From Meandrina meandrites (lineage: Eukaryota; Cnidaria; Anthozoa; Scleractinia; Meandrinidae), in NCBI GenBank assembly GCA_963693305.1, contig OY855906.1, forward strand, positions 2,410,501 to 2,474,500: a DNA stretch of 64,000 nt, read 5' to 3'. Made by a program: the position numbers and the translations under genes. The notes under the pieces were generated by a model. It made no database searches. It had not been told where the DNA came from and was given only the letters and a program-made list of their open reading frames with translations. Below are positions 22,924-35,600 of this stretch, in pieces; within the stretch, counting starts at the first letter, position 1; each line of letters opens with the position of its first letter.

Positions 22924-23175
22924 AAGTTTCTCAGCTATTGTACACTATCAGCAAAATTGTTAAATTGCTAAATTGTCTACACAAAGATCCAGCTACTTTT
23001 GGCTCCTGTTTGTCCTTGCATGGTTTACAAAGCTAAGCTATTTACAATAGCTGAGCCAATCAGATTGCAGCTGAATTTCGAGCCTCGAGCCTTTTCCGAT
23101 TCCCCTCCAGGTCATTTTCTTACTAGAGCTGCACCTTTGCAAAACGGTCAGTGGATTTTACAGCTGGATCTGAGG

Positions 23176-23511
23176 CCCGGGGGGGGGAACTCCCATATGA
23201 AAGGGACGGGGATGCTCGTTGTCTCGCTTAGGGGTGTAAATTTCGGATTTTGGTCTCGCTTAGGGTGCTCTGGGCAAAATGTCATTATTTTTAGCCGTCG
23301 AGGTCTCATTTAGGGTTGTACGCGAAAAAATAACAAAAAATAAAGAATTTTGTTTCGTTATATTTACTCGATTCATATAAACAAAGTCTCTTTTAGGGGT
23401 CTGCATAAGCTTCGGTCACGCCCAGATTGGTCTCTTTTAGGGGTTAAATTCAAATGATTTTTTGACGAGCATCCCCGCCCCTCCCATATGAGATTCCCCC
23501 CTCCGCCCGGG
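23176..23511. mobile_element. hAT-like MITE with perfect 8-bp target duplication
   Basis: ATCTGAGG lies immediately outside both ends (23168-23175 and 23512-23519). The ends are GC-rich inverted repeats (CCCGGGGGGGGAACTCCCAT on the left, with GGGGATGCTCG further in). Internally, TCTCGCTTAGGGG-like and TCTTTTAGGGG-like phrases are repeated. There is no coding capacity. The 8-bp duplication is characteristic of hAT elements. Confidence 0.82.
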
Positions 23512-24175
23512 ATCTGAGGTAAGCTAAAACCATCAGCAAGAGAAATGGTGGATGCAGTCCCTCCTGAAGGCAAGAGTGCAATGCGGCATTTTTGAGGGAG
23601 GGGTAGAGGTTTAGAGTTCTGCTGATAATCAGCTCTTTTTTGTCTAGACCCTGTCTACATTTTGTCAGCAGAATTTTGTCAAAGTTTCTGTCCTTAAAAA
23701 AAAATAGTGCCCTTTCAAAATCAAGTGCACTCTGAAGTTTAAAACCCAATTGAGTTTTACTAAATGACGAACACTGACAAATTAGAAGAAAGAAAACGTG
23801 GACTTCGATGAACTTATCGGAAGGAAGCGCATGGAGGAAGATGTTCGCGGCTCGGCTCACAGTTTAGCAAAATTATACGGTTCTACACTTCTTTATATAC
23901 CCGATTAACATTCATTCCTCGCAGCCACGAGAAATACTAATTAAACAGAATTTTCCAGAAATTTTTGTGAAGATTCTATGCCTTGAATTAATATGACAAT
24001 ACCGCGAGGAAAGCACGGACTTCAATCATTAATGTGGAATGTGTTTTATAATAAGTACAAAAGTTCTCCAGCGGGCAGAGCATTGACAGGGACAAACTGA
24101 TATCACCAAGAGTGGCGCGTAAAGTTATGGGAAAGTGCGCTAAATAAACGAATGTAGCGTTCCTGTGACAACAAC

Positions 24176-24353
24176 ATGGTGTGCGACAAATGCAGACTGC
24201 AGACTAGTACTTTTTTGGTATATTATTAAATTAACCGTAAACAGGCTAACCAGAACGCTATTTGGGCTAAACGGAACGCTATTCAGGCTAACCAAAGCGC
24301 TATTCAGGCTAACCGGAGAACCAGTTTGCAGTCTGCATTTGTCGCACACCACT
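24176..24353. mobile_element. short inverted-repeat element enclosing a 21-bp minisatellite
   Basis: About 30-bp inverted repeats (TGGTGTGCGACAAATGCAGA and its complement) enclose four imperfect copies of a 21-bp unit reading GGCTAACCGGAACGCTATTCA. The complement of the unit, GGTTAGCCTGAATAGC, matches motifs in repeats at 49240-49780 and 51725-52030. Confidence 0.65.
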
Positions 24354-25735
24354 AACAACGCGAAACTATCAGCAGCTGAAATGCCACACCCCGGCTGAAA
24401 TGTATGAGTTGTGGAGGTCAGCACAGCACATCTCGAAAAAAATGGTACCAACAGATGAAATTTCATCACTGATCCAAGAGCTCCCGAAAGACTGCAAATC
24501 CTAATTGTTCAGATTGTCTGTTTAGAACAGCGACTTAACTCGGTCCAGGAAGAATCGAAGCGAGAAAAGCTCGCTTGCGTGTGGAGCTCAGAAGTTCTTT
24601 AAAAATAGACTGATAAGCAGTGATCAAACACATCCCAAAACCCATCCTGTAATGTTTTCCGCTTGCTCACCGATCTCCGTTGAGCCTGACAGCTGTATAA
24701 TGGTATGAGATAACTTGGCTCATGACATACAAGGCAGTAAGAAAGCTGAAGAGGAATGAAGGGGATCGAGAACCAGGACCAGATTTTGTTATTTAGCTCC
24801 TGTTATGAATTTGCCAAAAATATTGGATAAATTGAATTATCTGTAATTTAAAATTGGCTAACCTCCAATAAATCACAAGCTACACAGGTCTACACAAGGG
24901 GCTCACATCAAATAATTGGAGGTCGAGGAAGGAAATTATCGGACGTAGGAGGTCTGGAACCGAAGCAATTATTCGCGGTCGGGTCGATGGGGGTCGTCGA
25001 TTTGAGGAGTCACCACGTTTCCAAGTTTTTCCCTGAGAATTTATAATTATCTATCTCATTTAAAAATACTACTCAAGTTAAACTGGCAGATTATAATATT
25101 GTCTGTCTCCTAACGTCATTGTATGAGCTATTTCTTATGCATGAATCGATTGAAAGGAGGGATCCACATCAATTGGTTAATGATTAAGCCTTAAATCAAA
25201 TATCACCCTGGAGTACAGAGAGCTGCAGTTACCCGAGGACGAGCAGATCAGAAGACTCCAATAGACGACCGATCCGTGACCCACAAATTAAGGCAGGTTT
25301 TATTACATGTAATGCAATTTGCAACTGCACAGTGTTCATGCCCTCGAAATAAGCGTTACTTTGCTTGCATGCTTCATATAAACTTAGGGCGCGAGATTTA
25401 CGCACTAATCCTCCACAATAGTGTATAATTATTTTTGCAAACGATCTCTGGCTAAAAATATTTAAAAAGTACAAGCTTTCGACTGTTTGATCTACAGTCT
25501 TCAACGGGTAAAAATGAATGACGAAATATGAATATAAATGTGTAAGAATAATAAAGAATGGACTATGTAAATTAATTATGAATGTGTGTAAAAAGAATGT
25601 TGTATTGCCCAGGGAGTGGGCAGGAATTGTTGTCAGCATTTGGAGTCACCATGGAATGCCACGATTCTAGCGTTTTTCTTATTCGGAAACTGCCTTTGTC
25701 AATTACGGAGGCGTTGTTAAAGTCAATGAAATGGT

Positions 25736-25796
25736 CATGGGACCATGCATGGTTCGCAATTCGCAATTTGAATTGCAAACCATGCATGGTCCCATG
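25736..25796. repeat. 61-bp near-perfect hairpin upstream of the amidase
   Basis: CATGGGACCATGCATGGTT on the left is repeated in reverse complement on the right. 26-bp arms with one mismatch enclose a 9-bp loop. It ends 190 bp before the amidase ATG, so it may lie in the promoter or 5' UTR, but no function is evident. Confidence 0.7.
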
Positions 25797-25985
25797 CTAC
25801 GGTCCTTCAATATTTTTAATTATTTTTGCATTGACTGATTTGACTGGACAAAATTTAATCTGACTAACAACGGAATTCTGTTCTCGAATACACCAGGCTG
25901 GCCGTAAAGGCTAATTTACTTCCTTTATATAATATTTTAGTTGACCATTGAAAAACACTTTAGCTAAAAGACAGGAACTGGAAGT

Positions 25986-26126
25986 ATGTTGGCTATCCTG
26001 TCTGGAGTTGTAGCATTGTTGGTGTTGTTATGGATGTTCCATGATTATATTTGGATACCACCCCCATCAGTTGAGAGACAGCTTGGAAAACCAGATCAGC
26101 CCATTGAGTACAACTTGAAACATGAT
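25986..26126 (+). CDS. amidase exon 1, N-terminal membrane anchor
   Basis: 47 codons starting MLAILSGVVALLVLLWMF, a single hydrophobic helix that would act as a signal anchor, followed by DYIWIPPPSVERQLGKP. There is an in-frame ATG with no earlier in-frame ATG nearby. The donor is GAT/GTAAGT, phase 0. Confidence 0.85.
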
Positions 26127-29100
26127 GTAAGTCAACCATTTTTATTTTTTTAATTTTCACTTGCTAGAATTCTAGAACCTTGATATCTATATGCCAACAG
26201 ACAGCAGCACTTACAATAGTAGCAAATTAAATGGGATTAGTATTTAGAAGTTAAGGTGCAGAGATGTAGATAATAGCCGGGAAGCGGCAAAAATACCCGG
26301 CTGTCAGCTTGATTTTCCCAGCTTGATTTCCCCTAGAGGGATGGTGCCTTTGGCACCATCTTTTGGGCCTATGGCCCAGATAACCGCCCATCGAGAACAA
26401 AATACCAGCTGTCAAAATTTTTAACTACACCCCTAATTAAGGTGGTCTGCAGGCAGTGGTGGATACCTTGGTGCTTGAAAGCTAAGGGAGGGAGGGGAAA
26501 AGTAAATTAAAGATGCCAGCCATTTCTTGCTATTTTAAGAGAAAGGTGATAATAATAATGATAATCTGAGCTGCTTTTCAACCAGCACATTGGCCTTATC
26601 AGGTTGGCCATTAGATTTCAGATAAAGTGATCCAGGCTTCGATCAGCAGCTGTTGTGTTCTTTCATTAATACATCTCTCCACCTAAGGGTATATTAATTA
26701 GTACCAACAAAATGTTTTTGTAACTCCGTTGACAAAGGGCTGAGGGAGGAGGCATAAAAACGTTTGATGAATCAGTGAAATATCAAAGAATTCATTTAAG
26801 TCCTGTTATGTTTGTATAACAGCATTTTTTGATTGGCATACATTTAATAAAAACAAAAACCCGGTTTTTTTTGGGCATGTGCTGCCAATGGCTCTTTCTA
26901 CTTCCTGCAAATGCGATCATGCAATAAATTAAAACAATATGAAATCTCAGTAATGAGTTATAGCCCGACCACTAAAATTTATCCTTTTACCTATGGCGCA
27001 ACTAACTTTTCATTGCCCGGTAAATACAATGGAATTCAAATATTCCTACCTTCGAATTTATAAATGAGGAATTTAATTAGATGATGATTTTGATGTGTAA
27101 GCTCTGGAGTATCGATCATTACAATATAACAGCTTTTTTGTTTACAGTGCTAATCACCTTATGTAACTATGTGCTTGGGAGATTGGGTGACCACTCCCCT
27201 GATTCCATCGACCAAATTAAAATACTACAAAATTACTAATAATATTATTGTATTTAATTTGATTATAGAAGTTTGAACGTTTGCCAAGGTTGAGTGGTAA
27301 ATCTTTAATCTTTTTAAAATGGCTTGGAAGAACAGTAAGTAAAATAAGTGAATGATTATATTTTAATTTCAAAAACCACAATTATTGTGCAATTATTATT
27401 GCTCATTTCGTTTCACTATATCAATCTTTCAGGGTATTGGAAGTTTTTTGAGAAGTTCAGCAGCCAGGTTGGTTTTGTTCATTCAGTCACTTAATATACT
27501 CCGTCTTCCTGTACCTTTCCGTAGTGGTTCCCTCCTCTTTGTCCCATTTCTATTGCGAAATATAACAAAATGTTGCAAAAGTTTTCTCAATTTCTCCCAG
27601 TTCCCGCCACCTTGGGACTCCCGCTTCCCGCCTTCTCTTCTCCCACCTCCCGTGCCATTTCTCCCGGGCTCCTACCCTCCTGTCCCCACCCACTATCTCA
27701 TAATACTATAACCTGAGAGTGCTGATCTAATTTTGTTGGAGCTGCCAGCTGATGGTCATAGTGTTCGCAACTCAAGACCAGTTATTACCGGTATTACATT
27801 GATGAAAACGTGATTTTGATAGTATTCACCATCTGGGCAAGTGACCTCAAGAAATGCACCAAAAATTGTACAGTATGTTTGAACTTGCCCAAATGGATTG
27901 AAACTTGCCTGCCTTCTACGTACCTCCCTCTACCCCTTTTCCTTTTAATGTGTCCTATTCTGGGGCAAGATGCTTTAAATTTATATATGTTGCACAGGGA
28001 CACATGGCTTTTTAATAAAATTCCCCTTGTTTGGCATCTGCCATCTATTTTCTCTTGAAATAGCAAGCTGCATCTATTTTCATGGATTATAATGATTGTG
28101 AAGAACTCAGAAAAAAAATTCTGATTTGAAGCTAAGACCATCCGTACACTAGTCAGATTCTCTAACCACTGAGCTACTGAGAACTGTAGTGGTGAGCTGT
28201 GGTCAATTGGGGGTTATGTGGCACAACGACTGCACATTTAACTGCATAACACAGTCACCTAACACTCTCAGAGTAAATAAATGATAATTTTTTACCTGCA
28301 TTTATTTTATCTGGTGATTCACAACAGGACACCCTCGGCAGCTCTAATGGGTGTCAGCCCAAGAGGTTTTAATGAAAGCCCTAAAAATGGGACCATCAAT
28401 ATGTTCTATTGACCAAGCGTAAGGCCAAGATGGTTGGATATTGGCCATTCAAGTTCTTTTCTGTGTTTTTATGGACCTTGTAGCTTCAAGCTACTTAAAG
28501 CATAATAATATTATGCAGCAACTGCCAGTTATGAGTTATTATGCTCCTCATGGCAATCCAAAATTTTTTGCTAGTTCACACACCATCCTAACTTATTACA
28601 TAAATTATTGTAGAACGGCAAGGCTGGACTTGTTCAGGAGCATCAAACTCCCTGACGTACCAACGTTATTTCCACTGCCTAGCACATCTCCACAGAGTCA
28701 CAGGCACCCACCTGTTGACTTTGACAAACTGATTGAGGAAAGGTAATAAAAAGATATCTGAGCTAACGTGTAGTTCCAGAAGGTATCCATACTCACCACA
28801 CAGAGGGTGTTCTGGTTTGAACCCCATACCTCTCTGGAAATTCCAGTTTAGGTTCATACTTTGTAAGACTCCCCTCCCCCTTGGAATTTCTAATGATCAT
28901 TCATGGGGAGAGTATGGATATTTTCTGGAACCGTGCACAGTGTATTCACTTTAAACTTTACATATTATATTACCGGCATATAAATGTCATTATCATGCAA
29001 TCAGGATGATGTACATACTTTTTTTGTATAGTTAAATTTTATGAAACTCTGAAGAGTGCAGAAGTAGAATGTATGCGGAAAAGGCAGGCCAGAGTTACAC

Positions 29101-32100
29101 TGCACTTGTAACTATCTATTGTTTTTAACATACAGCATTAATACATCAAAGGAATCTTCCTTCAAGTTTGTGACCATTCCAGATCTTATTAAGGAATACA
29201 GGTAAATATTAATTTTAAGTGATTATAAATATTATCATCTTCATCTTTCAGCCCTAAAAATTTTAATACATTTTGTGGACAGGAAGCATTTGATAGCCTT
29301 CAGGAATATTATTTAGATTATTATTACTAGTTAATTACTTATTCACATACTTTTTACTATACATTAATAATAATCTAATTAAAACAATTTTTATTGCTAA
29401 GATATAAAATACAACAACAGGATAAAATTCTTATATTTACAGAGGGTCATACAGGGGGGGGGGGGGGGGGGGGTCTCTGGCACGATTCACAGACGGAAAA
29501 AAATAACGGATCACGGATATTGAAATTTCATTTTCCCGAATCACGAAAATAAGTACTCTTTTATCCTGTTCTTACGCTACAAATAGTGTTTGAAGAAATC
29601 AAAATTGATTAAGAAATTACGAAAATAAGAAAGAAACAAACTCTTTTATCTTGTTCTTACTCTACAAAGAGTGTTTGACATTACTATAATTATACGGAGG
29701 TCACATTTGAGGTCTCGCGTCTCAAAATCACGCAAAATAAAGTCAATAAAGTGGTGAAATCACGAATATCGGTTATTAATTCAAGCTCGTCACGTTTCAC
29801 GCAAAACCTTCCGGTCACGGGTCACAAGGAATAAATTTATTAAATTCACGTTTCACGGAAAATAAAATCAGCTAATCACGCGTCACGAGAATACCCCTGT
29901 ACGACCCTCTTTACAGTTTTTTATTTATGATAAAACTAACTTACAAAATGAAAAAGGGACATGATCACCTGACTCTGACATCATTTTCAAGTTCATATAA
30001 CCTCAGAGAGGTCCAAACATTGCCTTTTTAAGGATAAAACCTCATCTTTAGTTTTTATCCTTAAATGATAAAATTAGGATTGTATTTTTTGTAAATCTAG
30101 TTATTTGTTTATTTGTTTTGGTGTAGGTCACATACTGTCACTCCAATGCAGATAGCAGAAAGAGTGATTGAGATAATAAAGGACACAGAGAAACAGAATC
30201 CCAAGTTAAGAGCCATTGTCCAGTATGACAAAGATGAAATTTTAAAGGTAATTGCTATGAAAAATAATGCACGTAAAGACCTTTACATTATTAATCGTAA
30301 AAAATAATTAAAGGGTCTAAAAGGAATGGCAAAGAAAATTTTGATGTCAAGTATTATGGAATGATTCATATGTGAACTGTGAATATAGATGCAAGTGAGA
30401 AATGATCTTCACAGTGAATTCAGTGAAAGTATTTAGAAATTAAAGAAGCCTGAAAAGAAGTTCTGGGCTTCAACAGGATTTGAACCTGTGACTTCCACAA
30501 TACTGGTGTGATGCTCTAGACCAACTGTACTATGAAGCCACACATTGGGAGTGCGCGAGGTCCATATTTGTGGGTTTGTATTTTCCTTTAGTGGAATAAA
30601 ATGATGTGAAGTATATGAAATGATTCATATGTGAACTGCAGATATAGATGCAAGTGAGAAATGATCTTTGCAAGTGAGAAAAGATTGTTTCCCATGCCAC
30701 TTGCAGAGAAAAGTATGTTTACTTAATATATTTTTTAAATTTATAAACAAAAATTGAAGTCCCCACTTCCTATCCATTATAGTTTGCTTTGCCAGCAAGC
30801 CCTTCATGTTCTCTTGATTAAATTATCTTTAGATGGCTGCAGCGTCTACCAAGCGGTATGCGGAAAGCAATCCTTTGTCTATTGTGGATGGGGTCCCTGT
30901 GGCTGTGAAAGAGGAGTTTCATGTGGTAAGATAATATTGTTTTATTTAAGTTGAAGCTATCTCAATAAATTTTGCTAAGGCATAGCAAGGGCTTTAGTTC
31001 TCTGTCAGAGAGTAAAACAGTGAAATGAAGGTTGCCGAAAGATAGCCAATTATAGTTATAATATTATGCATAATTATAAATTCAAAATATTAAGCTTGTC
31101 CCAGGCTCTCATGTTGTGAGAAAATTGAAGGATGGTACATCCACTAGGAAAACGAGGATTTATCGTAAGTATACCATAAATGATGGATTAAGCACCACTA
31201 CTCGAATAAGCCCCGGATAAGCGCCACACCTTTACCAAAAATAATTTAATAACCACCACTCTTGACTAAGCACCATGGTGTTATTTTGGGCAGTTTTCAA
31301 TTAACTCCCCACCTTTGTTACGGCACTCCATATAAAGAGATATCAAAACCATATTGCTTGAGAAATAAGACCATGACCAGAGACTTAGAAACTGTGTTCA
31401 TGTTACCTCTTGTATTTCAGTTGAAATAATTTTCTATTTATTTAAATTGTGCATACCTAGTACACGCCTTACTTAATTCTTTCTATATTCCCCTTGAGCA
31501 GTGTTTTAGTGGTAGTTGAAATAAGTGCCGCTCTCGAATGAGCGCTGCATCTTTGACAGGGAAAATTAAATAAGTGCCGCAGCGCTTAATTGATCATTTA
31601 TGGTAGTAGAACTTCATTAAGCAGCCACATCAGAGAAATGGTAAGTATCACTTATTAGAGAGGCGGGCGCTTTATAGGGGTTTGATAAAAATAGGAGTTC
31701 AACTGTATTGCTATCTCTGCCTTTTATTTATCTTTGCCATTTATTTATGCATTCCACCACACCCTAAGAGCTATGCAGAGTGGTCAACAAGCTAAGTTTG
31801 AGTTCCCATGTCATAATTTTAAGGTGCCATATTATGCCCGTTGTGGTACTACATTTATGGGCAATACCCCATCAACAAAAGATGCCAGTATCGTGAAAAA
31901 GTTGAGAGATGGAGGAGCAATAATCATTGGTATGTCTAACATGCATGAGTTGGGAATTGGTACCACAGGAAATAATCCAAACAGGTAACTTCAGTGCCTT
32001 GATTAATGAACTAAAGCAAGCCATGAAAACTGTTAAAATAAGTAAAAAGTAGTTGAGAGATTTTTCAGAGCCTACTAGGTCACAGTCATAGGTAAGGTAA

Positions 32101-32614
32101 AGGTAAAGTCTGCATACGAACCAAGTGGCCCATTAGGCCAGAGCTTATCCCGGTTTTTGTAGCATGAAGCGACTAGGAGCATTTCTACTCCCCCCTTGAT
32201 AGGATGCTAGTCCATCGCAGGGTTACCCCCACCAGTAAATTCGCCGGTACCCATTTATACACCTGCGTGTAGAGAAGTACTATGAGAGTAAAGTATCTTG
32301 CCCAACAACACAACGCAGTGCCCCGGCCAGGGCTCGAACCCGGCGCACTAAACATTAGGCCACCAGGCCTCCAGTCATATTCATAGTCATAGCATTTTTC
32401 TTGGACAATTCCGTCCAAGGGCAAAGGCGCAATGAGGTTAACACTGCGAACTCCATGCCCTACTCTTTGCCATAAGTGTGTGGGCTCTTTAACGTCCCCT
32501 GCTGATTATATAACATTGAAGATGCAAGAGACTGGGCCCATGGTTTATACTCCTTATCCAGAAGACTAGAACATCTAACCATTTGCAGATGTAGTCACAA
32601 AGGCAGCATGCACA

Positions 32615-32651
<37 letters not shown>

Positions 32652-35600
32652 AGTCTAGGGCTCAAATCCTCAACCTCCCACACAGAAGTCTGGCGCTCAA
32701 CCAGTTGAGCAAACCAGGCAGCGGTTTGGTGCCTCACTATCTCCTATATTACCAAATAACTCAATTTAACAAATGGAAAAAAATCAGCCATCGCCCTCTC
32801 CCCCTCTCTTTCACAATACAACCACATTGACTACACTGAAATTGGAGAGAGGGGGTTAAAAAAATGTGTTGTGGTACTCAAATAAGTGGAAATGTGGCCA
32901 GGTGTCTCACAGTTTTGTCCAGGATTGTAGCTTTTTATCTAAATGTAATCTAATCTTTCATCCAGGCTCCATGGAACTCCACGAAATCCATACAATGTGA
33001 ATTATTACACTGGAGGAAGTTCAAGTGGGTCTGCTGTGGCAGTGGCTGCAGGTATACCACTCTACATACAAACATTAATGGTTCCCGCTTAATTATTAAT
33101 CCTGATAGCCCCAAACTTGACATGTTAGGTCTTCTTACTGATAAATTATTGTAAATAATCCATAAGCATGCTTTGGGTACGAGATGATGGATAACCAATG
33201 TTCAAAGCGTATTGTACTTCCACTGTGGGGAGGGACAGGGGGGGGGGGGGGTCTGAACCTCCCGCTTTCCACCCGTTTCTGTAGTGTATTTTTTTTTTAA
33301 AAATACTAGTGAGCAGCACACAGAAACAGATCTTGTCAACTTGCTTTATTTTCTCCGACCGGTTTCGTCTGATCATACAGACTTCATGCAATGTTTAATT
33401 TTGGGGCTCAGGGATTTAACTTTAAATCCGTGAGCCCCAAAATTAAACATTGCACATTCGCAGGATTTTAGTCATATCCTGCACACAAATTTGTAGGTGT
33501 TTTTTGCTGTTCACACTTTTATTGGAACGTGACCTGTACTCTTTAGCATAGGTATAAAATAAGTTCCTTTATTTTTTTCCAAGAGGGCACGGTAACGAAT
33601 CCTGCAATCTGATTGGTTCTTAGCGCGGGCAAGATTCTCCTATATCTGCCCACGGGCAACGGTAACGCTTTCGTCAGTTTGATTTGGCGGTGAGGCGAAC
33701 GAGCCCTCGAAAGTTTTGCTCTCCAAAGTTAATGTAATTGCTCACCAACCGTTGTAAATGTAAAAGGAAAAATAAGCAGTGGAATTTAATAAAGGCCTGG
33801 AAGTTCTCCAAAAGGCGAGTATTGATTCTCTTTATTGACAAAATCAAGTTGTACAAGTTTTATGGCCGTAGTTTGTCGATCATTGTTTGTGCATTATTTA
33901 CACTGATTTTCATGCCATTGCGCTTTCCTGCAAGTCGCCGGCTTAGTTACATACCCGATTGATTCTTTCAAAAGCTAACTTAGTAACGGAATTAAAGGCC
34001 TTGAAGTTCTCCAATAGGCGGGTATTTTTTGTATTTATTGACAAAATCAAGTTATAGTTTGTCGATCGCTGTTTATGCATTCGCACTGATTTTCACGCCG
34101 TAATGCTGTTTACTGCAAGTCGCTGGTTTACAGACTCAATTTATCCTTTTAAAAGCTTTGCCTTTCTACTACTTCTCCCCAAAACCAAATACTGCTTATT
34201 ACCATTCAAGAAAATGAGATGTTTTGATTAAAAACAGTTGAATTAATTCTCGCAAAATTGTGCCGTGTGCAGACGAGCAAACTACACAAACAAACTTCAT
34301 TCAATTTCACTTTCGTGACTCGCGATTTTTTTTTTTGCTCTCTTTTGCTGCTACATTGTGCTTCTTTTTTATTATTAAAGTTACTTTTCTCTTTTTTTCT
34401 GATGACCTTTTCTGGGAGTACTGTTCAGTTTAGCGAATTTTTTTTGTTTGGCGGAAAACAAATCATTCTTCACTTTATCTGCAGCGTTTAGCGATCGATT
34501 CAACATGCACATTGGATGCGCGCGTATAATACAATTACATTTTGCAAGACAATCTTTTTAGATTTTTTTTAACCAAGTAAGAAAAAAATAAATAAGTTAT
34601 TTACCGGCTTTGGGTCGGTCCGTATCGTGAAAAACTGTGACCGAGGTCTTGAAAATGCTGCCCGAGGCCGCAGGCCGAGGGCAGCATTTTCAAGACCAAG
34701 GTCACAGTTTTTCACGATACGGACCTCCCAGCCGGCAAATAACATATATTTATGTATCTTGTTCAAACTCCCTGATGAAGTCTGTATGATCAGACAAAAC
34801 CGGTCGGAGAAAATAAAGCAAGTTGACAAGATCTGTTTCTGTGTGCTGCTCACTAGTATTTTTTAAAAAAATTAAAAAAAAAAATTACCGGAAGTAAACA
34901 GCCAAAGTGCTTAGTTCCCAGTGCTCTTTGGTTTTGATTCATGGAGTAATTGTAATTGGAGGGACAGGGGGGTCTGAACCTCTCGCTTTCCACCCGTTTC
35001 TGTAGTGTTTCCCTCCTCTTTATCCCATTTCTATTGTGAAATAAAATGAAATGTTTTGCAGTTTTTCTCAATTTCTCCCAGTTCTTGCCACCTTGGGACC
35101 CCTGCTTCCCGCCCTCTCTTCTCCCGCCTCCTGCCTCTTTTCTCCCGGGTCCCCACCCTCCTGTCCACACCCACAAGTTGCTTATAATCATCTCATATTC
35201 AGCAGGTGCTAGTAGAATAAACATTCATAAAATAGTGTTTAATATTATTGCACTTATTATAATTTGTAAAACTGTAGTTTTGGAGCAGAAGTTACAACCA
35301 TAGTTTGGGCAGTGTACAATGGCTGAGATACAGTGGCTTGATTTCCACTGCTCTGGCAAGTCTGGTCTTCCCCAAGAAATTGAAGGAGTGCTGGCTTATT
35401 TTCCCAAACAGCAACTGGTATCAAGGCTATAAAGTGTTTTCATATGATGTCACAGCAGTCATATTGGTGTTCAAAACAAATAAAGGGTGGCCATATTGGT
35501 GTACCAAGCCATTCCTTGGGGAATTAAACTCTATTTGTATGCAAAAGTCGTCTTTTGTGTTGGTAAACCGATATGGCCACTGGTCATGTGAGTGAAAACG

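Larger units (their letters stand above)
21177..25985. other. divergent intergenic region between ARID1 and the amidase
   Basis: 4.8 kb between two divergently transcribed genes. It holds an ARID1-proximal cluster of sites (21259-21405), a 120-bp hairpin (22805-22923), a hAT-like MITE (23176-23511), a MITE with internal minisatellite (24176-24353) and a 61-bp hairpin (25736-25796). The stretch 21540-22790 and most of 24400-25700 show nothing else that I can support. Confidence 0.5.

Noticed and set aside
27269..27296. Short version of amidase exon 2 ending at GTG/GTAAAT.
   Set aside because: A better donor (ACA/GTAAGT at 27335) extends the exon to 66 nt and gives a consistent frame with a hydrophobic helix like that of related amidases.
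28328..28365. Possible 38-nt amidase exon bounded by CACAACAG and AG/GTTTT.
   Set aside because: Including it after exon 3 (phase 2) leaves phase 1, which breaks the frame of the next exon. Exon 3 to 28614 fits directly.
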